A stretch of 64,000 nt of DNA from Paenibacillus caseinilyticus (lineage in GTDB: Bacteria > Bacillota > Bacilli > Paenibacillales > NBRC-103111): contig NZ_JAQAGY010000016.1 in assembly GCF_027533645.1 (NCBI RefSeq), positions 106,934-170,933 on the forward strand, read 5' to 3'. The notes beneath the pieces were generated by a model, which was given only the letters and a program-made list of their open reading frames with translations, had not been told where the DNA came from and did no database searches. Shown here piece after piece: positions 1-8,255 of this stretch; the stretch's first letter is position 1, and the number at the start of each line of letters is the position of its first letter. The position numbers and the translations under genes were made by a program.

Positions 1-52
1 CATGGCGGCGAACTGGATGGCGAAGAAAGCCGGCGAAGACGGCATCTACTAA
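1..52 (+). CDS. 3' end of an upstream ABC sugar permease (partial)
   Basis: Only the last 16 codons and a TAA stop are visible; the reading frame runs in from the left edge. The tail (…ANWMAKKAGEDGIY) resembles the C-terminus of LplB-type polysaccharide ABC permeases, which commonly precede an LplC-type permease such as the next gene, 30 bp downstream. The identity is an inference from tail and context; a solute-binding protein cannot be excluded. Confidence 0.45.
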   Translation, partial: MAANWMAKKAGEDGIY

Positions 53-82
53 TTCAACGAGAGAAACGGAGGAGACACCTCT

Positions 83-964
83 ATGAATCAAGATAAATCG
101 CTCGGCAGCCGCGTATTCGATACCGTCAACTACATCCTGCTGGCTATTGTGGGTCTCGTGACGGTGCTGCCTTTCATCCACGTGATTGCAGGCTCGTTCA
201 CCACGGTGCAGGAGCTGGCGGAGAAGCAGTTCGTACTCATCCCGACGGTCTTCTCGCTCGATGCTTACCGCTACATTCTATCGACCAATACGCTGTTCAA
301 GGCGATGGGCGTCTCGATCATGGTCACCGCAATCGGAACCTTCGTCAGTATGTTCCTCACTTCCCTGATGGCTTACGGACTGGCCCGCCGCGATCTCGAC
401 GGCCGCGGACCGATCATGTTCCTCGTCGTCTTCACGATGCTCTTCAGCGGCGGGATGATCCCGACGTTCCTCGTGGTGAAGGAAATGGGACTTATCGATT
501 CTTATGGCTCGCTGATCATCCCGGGCGCCATCAACGCCTTCAACCTGATCATTATGCGCAACTTCTTCCAGAACCTGCCTGACGGCCTGGAAGAGTCCGC
601 GAAGATTGACGGCTGCAGCGACTGGGGCATTCTGTTCCGGATCGTGATTCCGCTCTCCATGGCGGCCATCGCCACGATCTCCCTGTTCTACGCGGTAACG
701 TACTGGAACACGTACCAGCAGGCGATTCTGTATCTCAATGATTCCGCCAAATGGCCGGTACAGGTTATTCTGCGCCAGATCGTCATCCTGGCCAGCGGCA
801 TCAGCGCCGATACGTCGGACCTGGGCGACGGCTTCACCGCTCCTCCGGAGCAGACGGTTAAGATGGCGGTTATCGTCGTAGCGACGCTGCCGATCCTGCT
901 CGTCTACCCGTTCCTCCAGAAGCACTTCGCCAAAGGAGCCCTGCTCGGCTCGATCAAAGGATAA
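83..964 (+). CDS. Carbohydrate ABC transporter permease (LplC/MalG type)
   Basis: A 293-residue inner-membrane permease of the binding-protein-dependent transport family, expected to form the translocation pore with the permease encoded just upstream. Six hydrophobic segments are visible, starting at about residue 15. The EAA loop that docks on the ATPase is recognisable in the second half (ESAKIDGCSDWGILFRIVIP, residues about 173-192). The length fits the family. An AGGAG-type site precedes the ATG. Polysaccharide-degrading enzymes follow in the same direction with short gaps, so the cargo is probably an oligosaccharide from pectin or xylan side chains. That substrate is inferred, and no ATPase gene is present locally. 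Confidence 0.9.
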   Translation: MNQDKSLGSRVFDTVNYILLAIVGLVTVLPFIHVIAGSFTTVQELAEKQFVLIPTVFSLDAYRYILSTNTLFKAMGVSIMVTAIGTFVSMFLTSLMAYGLARRDLDGRGPIMFLVVFTMLFSGGMIPTFLVVKEMGLIDSYGSLIIPGAINAFNLIIMRNFFQNLPDGLEESAKIDGCSDWGILFRIVIPLSMAAIATISLFYAVTYWNTYQQAILYLNDSAKWPVQVILRQIVILASGISADTSDLGDGFTAPPEQTVKMAVIVVATLPILLVYPFLQKHFAKGALLGSIKG

Positions 965-986
965 TGGCTGGGAGGCTGCTAGAAGC

Positions 987-2432
987 ATGCTCGTAACAAC
1001 CAAATCACTCTCCGCGGATCTCGGGAATGGGACCTATCTCAACCCCGTGCTCCGCGGCAACTATGCCGACCCGTCGATCGTACGGGTCGGCACCGATTAT
1101 TATATGACGCATACGTCGTATCACGCCCTGCCGGGCCTTGTGATCTGGCATTCGAAGGACCTGATCCACTGGAATCCGATCGGTGCGGCGCTTCATGAGA
1201 ATGTAGGCGATGTGTGGGCGCCGGAATTCATTCATTACAAGGGCATCTTCTATATCTATTTTCCGGCGAACCGTACGAACTGGGTCATGACGGCCTCTTC
1301 TCCGGAAGGGCCGTGGAGCCGCCCCATCGACTTGAAGGTCAAGGGGATCGACCCCGGGCATCTGGCGACTCCCGAAGGAGAACGGTATCTTGTCATGTCG
1401 GGCGGCGAACTGGTCCGCCTGGCGGATGACGGGCTCTCCGTCGCCGTGGAGCCGCAGCACGTGTACGACGGATGGAAGTACCCGGAAGACTGGGAGGTCG
1501 AAGCCTACTCGCTCGAAGGACCCAAGATTACGCACCGGAACGGTTATTACTACCTGACGGTCGCCGTAGGAGGCACAGCCGGCCCGGCCACGGGCCATAT
1601 GGTCGTCTCGTCCCGGGCGAGATCGCCCTTCGGGCCGTGGGAGCATTCGCCCCATAACCCGGTCGTGCGGGCGCTCTCCAAGAAGGAGCGCTGGTGGTCG
1701 AAGGGCCATGGCACCCTGGTGGACACACCAGAAGGGGATTGGTGGATGGTGTACCATGCCTACGAGAAGGGGCTGCACACCTTGGGCCGGGTGACGATGC
1801 TCGAGCCGGTAGAGTGGACGCCGGACGGCTGGTTCACGATCCAGCCGGGGACCGCTTCCCACCTCTCCATCGAGAAGCCGTCCGGTCCGGCAGGACCGCA
1901 TGGCTGGCCGATTAAGGATGCGCTGCGCGGCGGGACGCTCGGCCTGCACTGGCAGTGCAGCGGGCATCTGCCCGGGGAGCGGTTCCGGCTGGGCAGCGAA
2001 GGCCTGGTGGCGGACGGTGCGACCGAAGGCTCGCCGCTGCTCTACATGGCCGGCCACGAGAGCTACGAGGTCCAGGTGAGAGTCACGGCTGAGGGAGAGG
2101 CCGAGGGACGGCTCACGCTCTATTACAACGACGCCCACTATCTTGGGATCGGGGTCTCCTCCCGCGGGGTAAGGCATTTTCGTTCCTTCAAGAACTACGG
2201 GGCAGTGCCCAGCGGCGGGCCTTCCGTGTATCTCAAGATCCGTAACCGCGAGAACACGGTATCCTTCTTCTACGGCACGGACGGCATCTCGTGGAGCAAA
2301 TACGACAAAGTGGTCGAGGCCTCGGGGCTGCACCACAATACGCTCGGCGGCTTCCTCAGCCTGCGGATCGGGTTGGATGCGGCGGGCGCAGGTACGGTTA
2401 CCTTCACGGACTACGAATACCGGCCGATGTGA
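987..2432 (+). CDS. Glycoside hydrolase family 43 (beta-xylosidase / alpha-L-arabinofuranosidase type)
   Basis: A 481-residue, five-bladed beta-propeller glycosidase followed by a C-terminal beta-sandwich domain. The N-terminus has the family signature with the catalytic-base aspartate (GNYADPSIVRVGTDYYMT, about residues 24-41), followed by WHSKDLIHW. A second acidic site, DVWAPEFIHYKGIFYIYF, lies at about residues 75-92, and the acid Glu probably lies in EAYSLEGPKI (about 172-181). Residues from about 330 on resemble the concanavalin-like domain of GH43 enzymes. No signal peptide is seen, so the enzyme is probably cytoplasmic and acts on imported oligosaccharides. It starts 22 bp after the permease and is likely co-transcribed. 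Exact substrate is not decidable from sequence. Confidence 0.9.
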   Translation: MLVTTKSLSADLGNGTYLNPVLRGNYADPSIVRVGTDYYMTHTSYHALPGLVIWHSKDLIHWNPIGAALHENVGDVWAPEFIHYKGIFYIYFPANRTNWVMTASSPEGPWSRPIDLKVKGIDPGHLATPEGERYLVMSGGELVRLADDGLSVAVEPQHVYDGWKYPEDWEVEAYSLEGPKITHRNGYYYLTVAVGGTAGPATGHMVVSSRARSPFGPWEHSPHNPVVRALSKKERWWSKGHGTLVDTPEGDWWMVYHAYEKGLHTLGRVTMLEPVEWTPDGWFTIQPGTASHLSIEKPSGPAGPHGWPIKDALRGGTLGLHWQCSGHLPGERFRLGSEGLVADGATEGSPLLYMAGHESYEVQVRVTAEGEAEGRLTLYYNDAHYLGIGVSSRGVRHFRSFKNYGAVPSGGPSVYLKIRNRENTVSFFYGTDGISWSKYDKVVEASGLHHNTLGGFLSLRIGLDAAGAGTVTFTDYEYRPM

Positions 2433-2529
2433 TGCCCTGGCTGCTTCGCAGGTTGTAACATTTTTTCGTGTATAGAATATACAAGCCTTTACATCATGGA
2501 ACCGCTACGGGAAGGGGAACAAACGAGAC

Positions 2530-3648
2530 ATGAGATCGGCACATGAGGCAACGGCAGCGCTTTTGCAAGACATGGACGGCATCTTCGGGGGATTCTTCGA
2601 ATGGCTGCAAGAGCAGTACGATCCGGCGACCGGAGGCTTCTTCTATGCCCGAAGCTCCAAGGAAAGCGGAGCCTTCACGCCGGATATCGAGTCGACCTCC
2701 CAGGCTATCAATATCATGGAGCGCGTCGGTCTGCTGGAGAACTGGGATCCGGCGCTGAAAGCGGCAGCCATCCGCTTCTATCAGAGCAAGCAGGAGCCGA
2801 CAGGCTACTTCTATGATGCGGACCCGCACATGAAGGAAGACGAAGTGATGGTCGGCCGGGCGATAGGGTACAGTTCGTACGCGCTCGCGAAGCTGGGCGC
2901 TGCACCGCTGTATCCGCTGCCGGGCCGCTCGAATGCCGCACCCGGCTACATGGCGACGCCGCAGTCGTATGCCCGCTGGCTCGAGAGCATCGAGCTCGTC
3001 AACTCCTGGCGCGGCTGTGACCGGCTCTGCAACTCGGCGCCCTATGTATTCCAGATGGGCGAGGCCGAACGCGCGCCGTATCTGCAGGAGGCGTTCGGGT
3101 TCTTCGAGCGGATCCAGGACCGCTCGACGGGACTGTGGGGCGAAGGGTCGCTCTACGTGCGGATCTCCGGTACGTTCAAGCTGCACACCTTCTACAACCG
3201 CTTCGGCGTCCCGATGCCGAGAGTGAGAGAGATGTACGATAGCATTCTGCACTGCCTTCGGACCGAAGAGGCCTTCGATATGTGCTACATCCGCAACCCG
3301 GTTAACCTGCTGCATTCCATGAAGCTGGCGATTCCGAAGGAGGAACTGCGGGAGATTACCGAGATTACGCTCGCCAATATGCTGCGGCTGAAGCAGGCGG
3401 ACGGAGGCTTCTCCCGCGAGCTCGGCCATTCGCCGACCGCGCCGAATGTGGCCCAGGTCAAGGCGAACGAATTCTACCCCGAGATGCCGGTGGCCGTTCG
3501 TCTGGGCCTCGGCCTGGCGGAAGGGGACATGAATGCGGGAACGCAGGCGATCCTCATCCGCTGGCTCTGCTACGAGCTGGCCGGGCTCGCGGTACCGCCG
3601 CTGGCGCTGCCGGAGGGACTCTTCGCTAAGTACGGCGCGGTCCGGTAA
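2530..3648 (+). CDS. Conserved protein of unknown function, alpha/alpha-barrel-like
   Basis: A 372-residue soluble protein with no signal peptide. I do not recognise a named family. Its make-up (repeated helix pairs with motifs such as YDPATGGFFYA, ADGGFSREL, STGLWGEGSLY) recalls toroidal alpha/alpha folds of polysaccharide lyases, glycoside hydrolases and prenyltransferase-like proteins, in which G-G-F turns recur. Its place between a GH43 and GH105/GH28 genes suggests a role in saccharide degradation. The start is the ATG after a GGGAAGGGGAACAAACGAG leader. Function remains open. Confidence 0.75.
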   Translation: MRSAHEATAALLQDMDGIFGGFFEWLQEQYDPATGGFFYARSSKESGAFTPDIESTSQAINIMERVGLLENWDPALKAAAIRFYQSKQEPTGYFYDADPHMKEDEVMVGRAIGYSSYALAKLGAAPLYPLPGRSNAAPGYMATPQSYARWLESIELVNSWRGCDRLCNSAPYVFQMGEAERAPYLQEAFGFFERIQDRSTGLWGEGSLYVRISGTFKLHTFYNRFGVPMPRVREMYDSILHCLRTEEAFDMCYIRNPVNLLHSMKLAIPKEELREITEITLANMLRLKQADGGFSRELGHSPTAPNVAQVKANEFYPEMPVAVRLGLGLAEGDMNAGTQAILIRWLCYELAGLAVPPLALPEGLFAKYGAVR

Positions 3649-3689
3649 GGGCAATATAACGGAAGCTGGACATAGATGGTATAGAGGAT

Positions 3690-4145
3690 GGACTGGATGC
3701 CTCGCAAAATCTCCTAGGGAACCGCAGGGACATCCAGGGCGAGAAGTAGTGAAGGGGGCGCTGAAGCCCTTCGTGGAGGCGCTCATCCGTTATCAGGATG
3801 AAGAGAGCGGCCTCTGGTACCAGGTCGTGGACAAGGGCAGCGAGGCGGATAACTGGCTCGAGACGTCCTGCACGTCGCTGTTCGTCTACACCATCGCCAA
3901 GGCGATCCGCTGCGGAGCCGTAGGCGAAGAATGCCGGAGGGCAGCCCTGCACGGGTATGAAGGCTTGGTCCGCCGGACACGCTCCGATGCCTTCGGGCTC
4001 GTCGTACCGGAGATCTGCATTGGGACTTCAGCCGGCGAATACACCAATTTTGTGACGCGGCCGGTCAGCGAGAAGGATCTGCACGGTCGGCGCTTTCATC
4101 CTGGCCTGCGCCGAGATGCAGACGCTGCTGGACCGCAAGGAATAG
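3690..4145 (+). pseudogene. GH105 unsaturated rhamnogalacturonyl hydrolase, 5'-truncated and frameshifted
   Basis: Only the last third of a YteR/YesR-type unsaturated glucuronyl/galacturonyl hydrolase remains. Homology begins at about 3708 (PQGHPGRE) and continues with RYQDEESGLWYQVVDKG, DNWLETSCTSLFVYTIAKA and ICIGTSAGEYTNF, all typical of the GH105 C-terminal half. After VSEKDLH at about 4084 the frame breaks. The expected continuation (VGAFILACAEMQTLLDRKE, stop at 4143-4145) is in the +1 frame, which means one extra base or two missing bases. Roughly 230 N-terminal residues, including the catalytic Asp region, are missing. The gene abuts the GH28 gene, 19 bp downstream, as in intact pectin operons. 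Confidence 0.85.
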
Positions 4146-4164
4146 AGAGGAGCGGGAGAACACG

Positions 4165-5682
4165 ATGGCCATTCACGATATTACAAACTATGGCGCCCTG
4201 GGCGACGGGCGGCAGGATAACACCGCCGCCATCGCGGCGGCCATCCGGGCCTGTGCAGCGGGGGGCGGCGGCACGGTCTATGTGCCGGCCGGCGACTATG
4301 TGACGGGGCCGATTGTGCTGAGGAGCCATATCACGCTGCAGCTGGAAGCCGGCTCGGTGCTGCGGTTCACCCCGCACTTCGATGCCTACCCTCCGGTGCA
4401 GACCCGCTGGTCGGGATATGAGATGTGGGGCTATTCGCCGCTGATCTTCGGCAGCGGGCTGAAGCAGGTGGCGATCAAGGGAGAAGGCGTGATCGAAGGG
4501 CAGGGCGAGGCTTGGTGGGACGCCTACCGCGTGATCCGCGGCGGCGGGGCAGCACCGGAGTCGGAGCATCTGCCGAGGCTGGTGGAGCTCAACCGGGTGT
4601 TGACGGATACCGTGAAAAGCAATATCGTTGAGTGGCAGACGCAGTTCCTGCGGCCGCCGCTTCTGCAGCTCATGCACTGCGAGGAAGTCGTCCTCGAAGG
4701 GGTGACCCTGCAGAACTCGCCGTTCTGGAACACGCATCTCGTCTACTGCGACGATGTGTCCCTGCGCGGTGTCAAATTCAAGAACCCGTCGACCACGCCG
4801 AACGGGGACGGGCTCGACGTCGACTCGTGCTCTAATGTGCGGATCTCCGACTGCCACTTCGACGTAGGGGATGACTGCCTCTGCCTGAAGTCCGGCATCG
4901 ACGAGGACGGACGCCGGGTCGGCCGGCCGACGGAGAACGTAACGGTGACGAACTGTACGATGCTTCACGGACATGGCGGCGTCGTGCTCGGCAGCGAGAC
5001 GGCAGGCGGGATCCGCAACGTAACGATCTCGAACTGCATCTTCATCGGCACGGACCGCGGTATCCGGATCAAGACGAACCGCGCGCGGGGCGGCGGCGTG
5101 GAGAATGTGCGCATCAGCAACATCTATATGGAGGATGTGCTGTGTCCGCTCGCCATCAACGCCTTCTACAAGCACGGCATCGATGAGAGCAATCCGCTGT
5201 TGACCAGCCCTGAGGCCGTTCCGGTTACGGAGGGAACTCCAGTGATCCGGCATATCCACATCAGCGATGTGACGGCCAAGAGGGCGCGGGCAGCGGCCGG
5301 CTTCATCTACGGCCTGCCCGAGATGCCGATCGAAGACGTGGCGCTGCGACATGTGACCTTCGAGATGACGCTGGACCCTGCCGAGCAGGGCGGCGAGCCC
5401 GATATGGTGCGCGAAGAGCGGATCATGGCCGGGGACGGGATCCTGTGCCGGCATGTGAGAGGCCTCGAGCTGCATCATGTGCGCGTAGAGACCCGGCAGG
5501 GGCCGGCTCTGATGCTCGAAGACAGCCGGGAGATCGAGATCGACGGTCTGCGGATGAAGAAGCGTCACCCTCAGACGGCCGTCATTACGATGCAGAACAC
5601 GGATGACGTGGAAGTATCGGGCTTCCGGGAAGAAAAAGGGCTTCCTTATCTGGTACGGAGCGTACCGGTTGCGGTGGAATAA
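4165..5682 (+). CDS. Glycoside hydrolase family 28 (polygalacturonase / rhamnogalacturonase family)
   Basis: A 505-residue right-handed beta-helix glycosidase that hydrolyses galacturonan-type linkages by inversion. The N-terminus carries the pectate-lyase-superfamily signature (ITNYGALGDGRQDNTAAIAA). The four GH28 active-site blocks are present: NGDGLDVDSC (residues about 212-221), DVGDDCLCLKSG (with the paired Asp), GHGGVVLGSE (His) and RGIRIKTNR (Arg-Lys). There is no signal peptide, so it probably acts on imported oligogalacturonides. A GAGAGGAGCGGGAG site lies upstream of the ATG. The gene follows a broken GH105 and precedes an esterase; together these indicate pectin or rhamnogalacturonan processing. 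Confidence 0.93.
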   Translation: MAIHDITNYGALGDGRQDNTAAIAAAIRACAAGGGGTVYVPAGDYVTGPIVLRSHITLQLEAGSVLRFTPHFDAYPPVQTRWSGYEMWGYSPLIFGSGLKQVAIKGEGVIEGQGEAWWDAYRVIRGGGAAPESEHLPRLVELNRVLTDTVKSNIVEWQTQFLRPPLLQLMHCEEVVLEGVTLQNSPFWNTHLVYCDDVSLRGVKFKNPSTTPNGDGLDVDSCSNVRISDCHFDVGDDCLCLKSGIDEDGRRVGRPTENVTVTNCTMLHGHGGVVLGSETAGGIRNVTISNCIFIGTDRGIRIKTNRARGGGVENVRISNIYMEDVLCPLAINAFYKHGIDESNPLLTSPEAVPVTEGTPVIRHIHISDVTAKRARAAAGFIYGLPEMPIEDVALRHVTFEMTLDPAEQGGEPDMVREERIMAGDGILCRHVRGLELHHVRVETRQGPALMLEDSREIEIDGLRMKKRHPQTAVITMQNTDDVEVSGFREEKGLPYLVRSVPVAVE

Positions 5683-5750
5683 AGGAGGGGGAGGCCGGCT
5701 CGCTTACTGGGCAGCGGGCCTCTTTCGCATACAGGGGAGGAATAAGGCTG

Positions 5751-6773
5751 ATGTGGTATCCGGATGAGTATATGGAGAAACTCTACACCAGGCTCGAAGA
5801 GAAGAGGGCAGCTGCGGGCGGCGATTCCGCGGGTGACCGGCTTCGGCTGCGGGGCCGCCTGCAGGAGGCACTAGGCCGCTTCGACGAGGACGAGGTTCCT
5901 CTGCAGCCGAGAGTGCTCGAAAGCACCAAGGATGCGGACGGGATCACGAGGCAGCGCATCGAATACTCCACTGCGGAAGGATTGCGTGTGCCCGCTTATT
6001 TGCTGCTGCCGAAGGAATCACGCACAGGGCGCCGTCCGGCCGTCTTGGCCTGGCATGGACACGGATACGGCAGCCGCGAAGCGGTCGGCCTGCTGCCGGA
6101 CGGCACGCCGAACCCGGGAGCGCCGGGCATTCACCGCAACTTTGCGGTGGAGCTGGCCCGCCGCGGGCTCATCGTGCTCGTGCCGGAGATCGTCGGCTTC
6201 GGCGACCGCCGCATCCGCAGCGAGGCGGACGGCGAGCCGGGGTCGAACTCCTGCTTCCCGATCGGCGCCATGCTCCTGATGGCCGGCCGCAGCATCGCCG
6301 GCCTGCGGGCATGGGAAGCGGGCCGGGCGGCGGATTATCTGCTCACCCGGGACGATGTGGACCCGCAGCGGATCGGATGCTTCGGCTTCTCGGGCGGCGG
6401 GATGGTCGCTTCGCTCTCCGCGGCACTCGATGAGCGGATGAGGGCGACCGTGATCACGGGATACAGCAGTACCTATCGGGCCAGCATTCTAGACCGCCGC
6501 CACTGCCTCGACAACTACATCCCAGGCATCCTGAAGGAGGCGGAGATGCCCGATCTGCTCGCCCTGATCTCTCCGCGGGATCTGTATCTGGAGGCGGGGA
6601 CGGAGGATCCCTTGTTCCCTGCAGAGCAGGTTAGAGAGGTGCATGCGATGCTGTCGGACGTCTACAATTCGATGGGAGCCGGCGACCGGATCGGTCTGGA
6701 TATCTTCGAAGGCAAGCACGAAATCTGCGGCCGCCGTTCCTTCGACTGGCTGGCTTCCCGGCTGAAGGCATAG
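5751..6773 (+). CDS. Alpha/beta hydrolase, acetyl-esterase-like (dienelactone hydrolase superfamily)
   Basis: A 340-residue cytoplasmic alpha/beta hydrolase. The nucleophile elbow GFSGGGM is at about residues 207-213, the oxyanion region LAWHGHGYGSRE at about 98-109, and the catalytic His is probably in FEGKHEICGRR near residue 325. Size and architecture match the abhydrolase_7 / acetyl-xylan-esterase-like group often found with pectin and xylan genes. It lies 68 bp downstream of the GH28 gene on the same strand and probably removes acetyl or other ester groups from the imported saccharides. The substrate is inferred from context only. Confidence 0.8.
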   Translation: MWYPDEYMEKLYTRLEEKRAAAGGDSAGDRLRLRGRLQEALGRFDEDEVPLQPRVLESTKDADGITRQRIEYSTAEGLRVPAYLLLPKESRTGRRPAVLAWHGHGYGSREAVGLLPDGTPNPGAPGIHRNFAVELARRGLIVLVPEIVGFGDRRIRSEADGEPGSNSCFPIGAMLLMAGRSIAGLRAWEAGRAADYLLTRDDVDPQRIGCFGFSGGGMVASLSAALDERMRATVITGYSSTYRASILDRRHCLDNYIPGILKEAEMPDLLALISPRDLYLEAGTEDPLFPAEQVREVHAMLSDVYNSMGAGDRIGLDIFEGKHEICGRRSFDWLASRLKA

Positions 6774-6907
6774 GGAGGAAGCCGGGGTAAGGTTCTCTAA
6801 AGGGCCGGGCGGCGGCGAGCTGTAACCCGGCTGGCCTGGACCAGGCCGGTGAGGTGCGTTCAAAAGGACAGAGCGGTACCCTTGGATTAGGAAGTGGAAG
6901 CGAGGCA

Positions 6908-6953
6908 AAGAAGCGGCAGGACGCCCTATGCGGGTGCTCTGGCGCTTCTTTTG
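6908..6953 (+). terminator. Rho-independent terminator of the saccharide operon
   Basis: A 12-bp stem (AAGAAGCGGCAG with CTGGCGCTTCTT, one mismatch) is followed by TTTTG. It ends the plus-strand run that starts at the window edge and can also serve the convergent YdeI-like gene. Confidence 0.75.
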
Positions 6954-7005
6954 TTTGTGTCCGGGCGGCTGGTAGGCAATGTTCTATCTGTCAAGCAGCC
7001 GCCTG

Positions 7006-7602
7006 TCAGGACTCCTTCTTTTTGGGACTGTCCCAGGAGAGCTTGCCGATCTTCCGCCCGGCTGCAGAATCTTCGATGAGTTCGGCGAGACGTTTGCGCC
7101 GGGTCTCTTCCTTCTTGGCGGAGAGGATCCACCAGATGGCCGTCTTCCGGTAGCCGGCCGGCAGGGCGGTGAAGAAAGCCCACGCGTCAGGCCGGGCGCG
7201 GAAAGCCGCCTCGTCCTCCGGGGCCAGCGCCGCTTCCCCCTTCTGCTCGTAGGAGTAGACCGAGGACTTCGCTTCCGAGCGGTTCCCGAAGGCCCGGAGT
7301 CCGGCGGGCTGCATCCGGCCGAGCGCTGTCAATTCCGCGACACGGGCGATGTTGACGGAGCTCCAGATGCTCCGGGGCTTGCGCGGCGTGAACCGGATCA
7401 TATAGCTGAGGTCGTCGATACGTTTGCGGACACCGTCGATCCATCCGAAGCACAGCGCCTCGTCTACGGATTCGGGCCAGGTCATGCTGGGCTGGCCGGT
7501 CCCTTTTTTGTAATAACCTACATACAGTTCAGACGAACTCTCATGATGGTCCTGGAGCCAAGTCCGGAATTCGGCCGGCGTCGCGAAGAAAGTCGGGTTC
7601 AT
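7006..7602 (-). CDS. YdeI/OmpD-associated family protein
   Basis: A 198-residue protein of the bacteriocin-protection / YdeI family (DUF1801-YdeI group). Recognisable blocks are FRTWLQDHHESSSELYVGYYKK, then SVDEALCFGWIDGVRKRIDD and the C-terminal AKKEETRRKRLAELIEDSAAGRKIG typical of the family. The start at 7602 is chosen because AAGGAGGAGCC lies 9-10 nt upstream; a longer in-frame extension to 7728 has no such site. The molecular function of the family is not established; the E. coli homologue has been linked to polymyxin susceptibility. It is a single-gene unit convergent with the esterase operon. Confidence 0.85.
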   Translation of the reverse strand: MNPTFFATPAEFRTWLQDHHESSSELYVGYYKKGTGQPSMTWPESVDEALCFGWIDGVRKRIDDLSYMIRFTPRKPRSIWSSVNIARVAELTALGRMQPAGLRAFGNRSEAKSSVYSYEQKGEAALAPEDEAAFRARPDAWAFFTALPAGYRKTAIWWILSAKKEETRRKRLAELIEDSAAGRKIGKLSWDSPKKKES

Positions 7603-7797
7603 AGGGTGCGGCTCCTCCTTTTGAGGGTAGGATGAACGTTCTCTTACTTGAACAGCGCGGATGGGGTGTCTAGATTTTCCCAGTATAGCATGTAAGTGGG
7701 CGGGCCCCAATCCGGGCTCCGACCCCATTCAATTTCCGGTCCACTCTTCGACCCCATCCATAACTCTTAATCTTTACCTTGCCGCGGCATGAAGAGA

Positions 7798-7834
7798 TTG
7801 ACTTTTGCGCTCATTAAAATTATACTAAGTCTAA
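7798..7834 (+). promoter_or_regulatory. SigA promoter with overlapping Fur/PerR-type 7-1-7 box
   Basis: TTGACT (7798-7803) and TATACT (7821-7826) are separated by 17 nt, a near-consensus SigA promoter. The 15-mer TTATACTAAGTCTAA (7820-7834) covers the -10 and has 7-1-7 symmetry like Bacillus Fur/PerR/Zur boxes. The same right half (TAAGTCTAA) recurs upstream of the second Fur gene at 9293-9307. This geometry predicts autorepression. Confidence 0.75.
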
Positions 7835-7862
7835 ATATGAAATAGACGAAGGATGGCAAGCC

Positions 7863-8255
7863 ATGGTCAAACTCAACTGGACGACACAACGCAAGGCCGT
7901 GTATGAAGTGCTGCAGGCATCGGAGGATCATCCGACGGCTTCCGAAGTGATTGAGCGGCTGCGGGCCAATGGGGATCAATTCGCCTACGGTACGGTATAC
8001 AATTCACTCCGTTATTTGACGGAGATGGGGCTGATCCGCGAGCTGAAGCTCGGCGAGACGGCTTCCCGCTACGATGCACGGACTGAGGACCACCACCATA
8101 TTATATGCCAGCGCTGCGGGCGGGTGGACGAAGTGATGAATGAAATTCCCGCGGTATGGGTGAAGGAAGTGGAGCAGGTCACCGGCTATGCCGTGAGCCA
8201 CGCCCATGCGGTATTGGAAGGAGTGTGTGCAGCATGTTTGACAGCGAAGTCATGA
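7863..8255 (+). CDS. Fur-family metal/peroxide-responsive repressor
   Basis: A 130-residue Fur-superfamily regulator with an N-terminal winged helix (TTQRKAVYEVLQASEDHPTA, then GTVYNSLRYLTEMGLI). The dimerisation domain has the DHHHIICQRCG metal-binding block (HHH plus CxxC at about residues 77-86) and a second CAAC near the C-terminus (about 124-127), giving the structural zinc site. It is close to PerR in length and in the order of motifs, but iron, peroxide or zinc sensing cannot be told apart here. A 7-1-7 box overlaps its own promoter. It overlaps or is coupled to the degenerate response regulator that follows. Confidence 0.9.
   Translation: MVKLNWTTQRKAVYEVLQASEDHPTASEVIERLRANGDQFAYGTVYNSLRYLTEMGLIRELKLGETASRYDARTEDHHHIICQRCGRVDEVMNEIPAVWVKEVEQVTGYAVSHAHAVLEGVCAACLTAKS

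Noticed and set aside
3533..4303. A 256-codon plus-strand frame taken as one gene
   Set aside because: The first part overlaps the upstream gene out of frame and the last part overlaps GH28 after a frameshift; only the middle is real GH105 sequence, so it is recorded as a pseudogene.
4096..5568. Long minus-strand frame (490 codons) opposite the GH28 gene
   Set aside because: It lies entirely antisense to a clear GH28 gene in GC-rich DNA; His/Arg-rich composition without any family motif marks it as a shadow frame.
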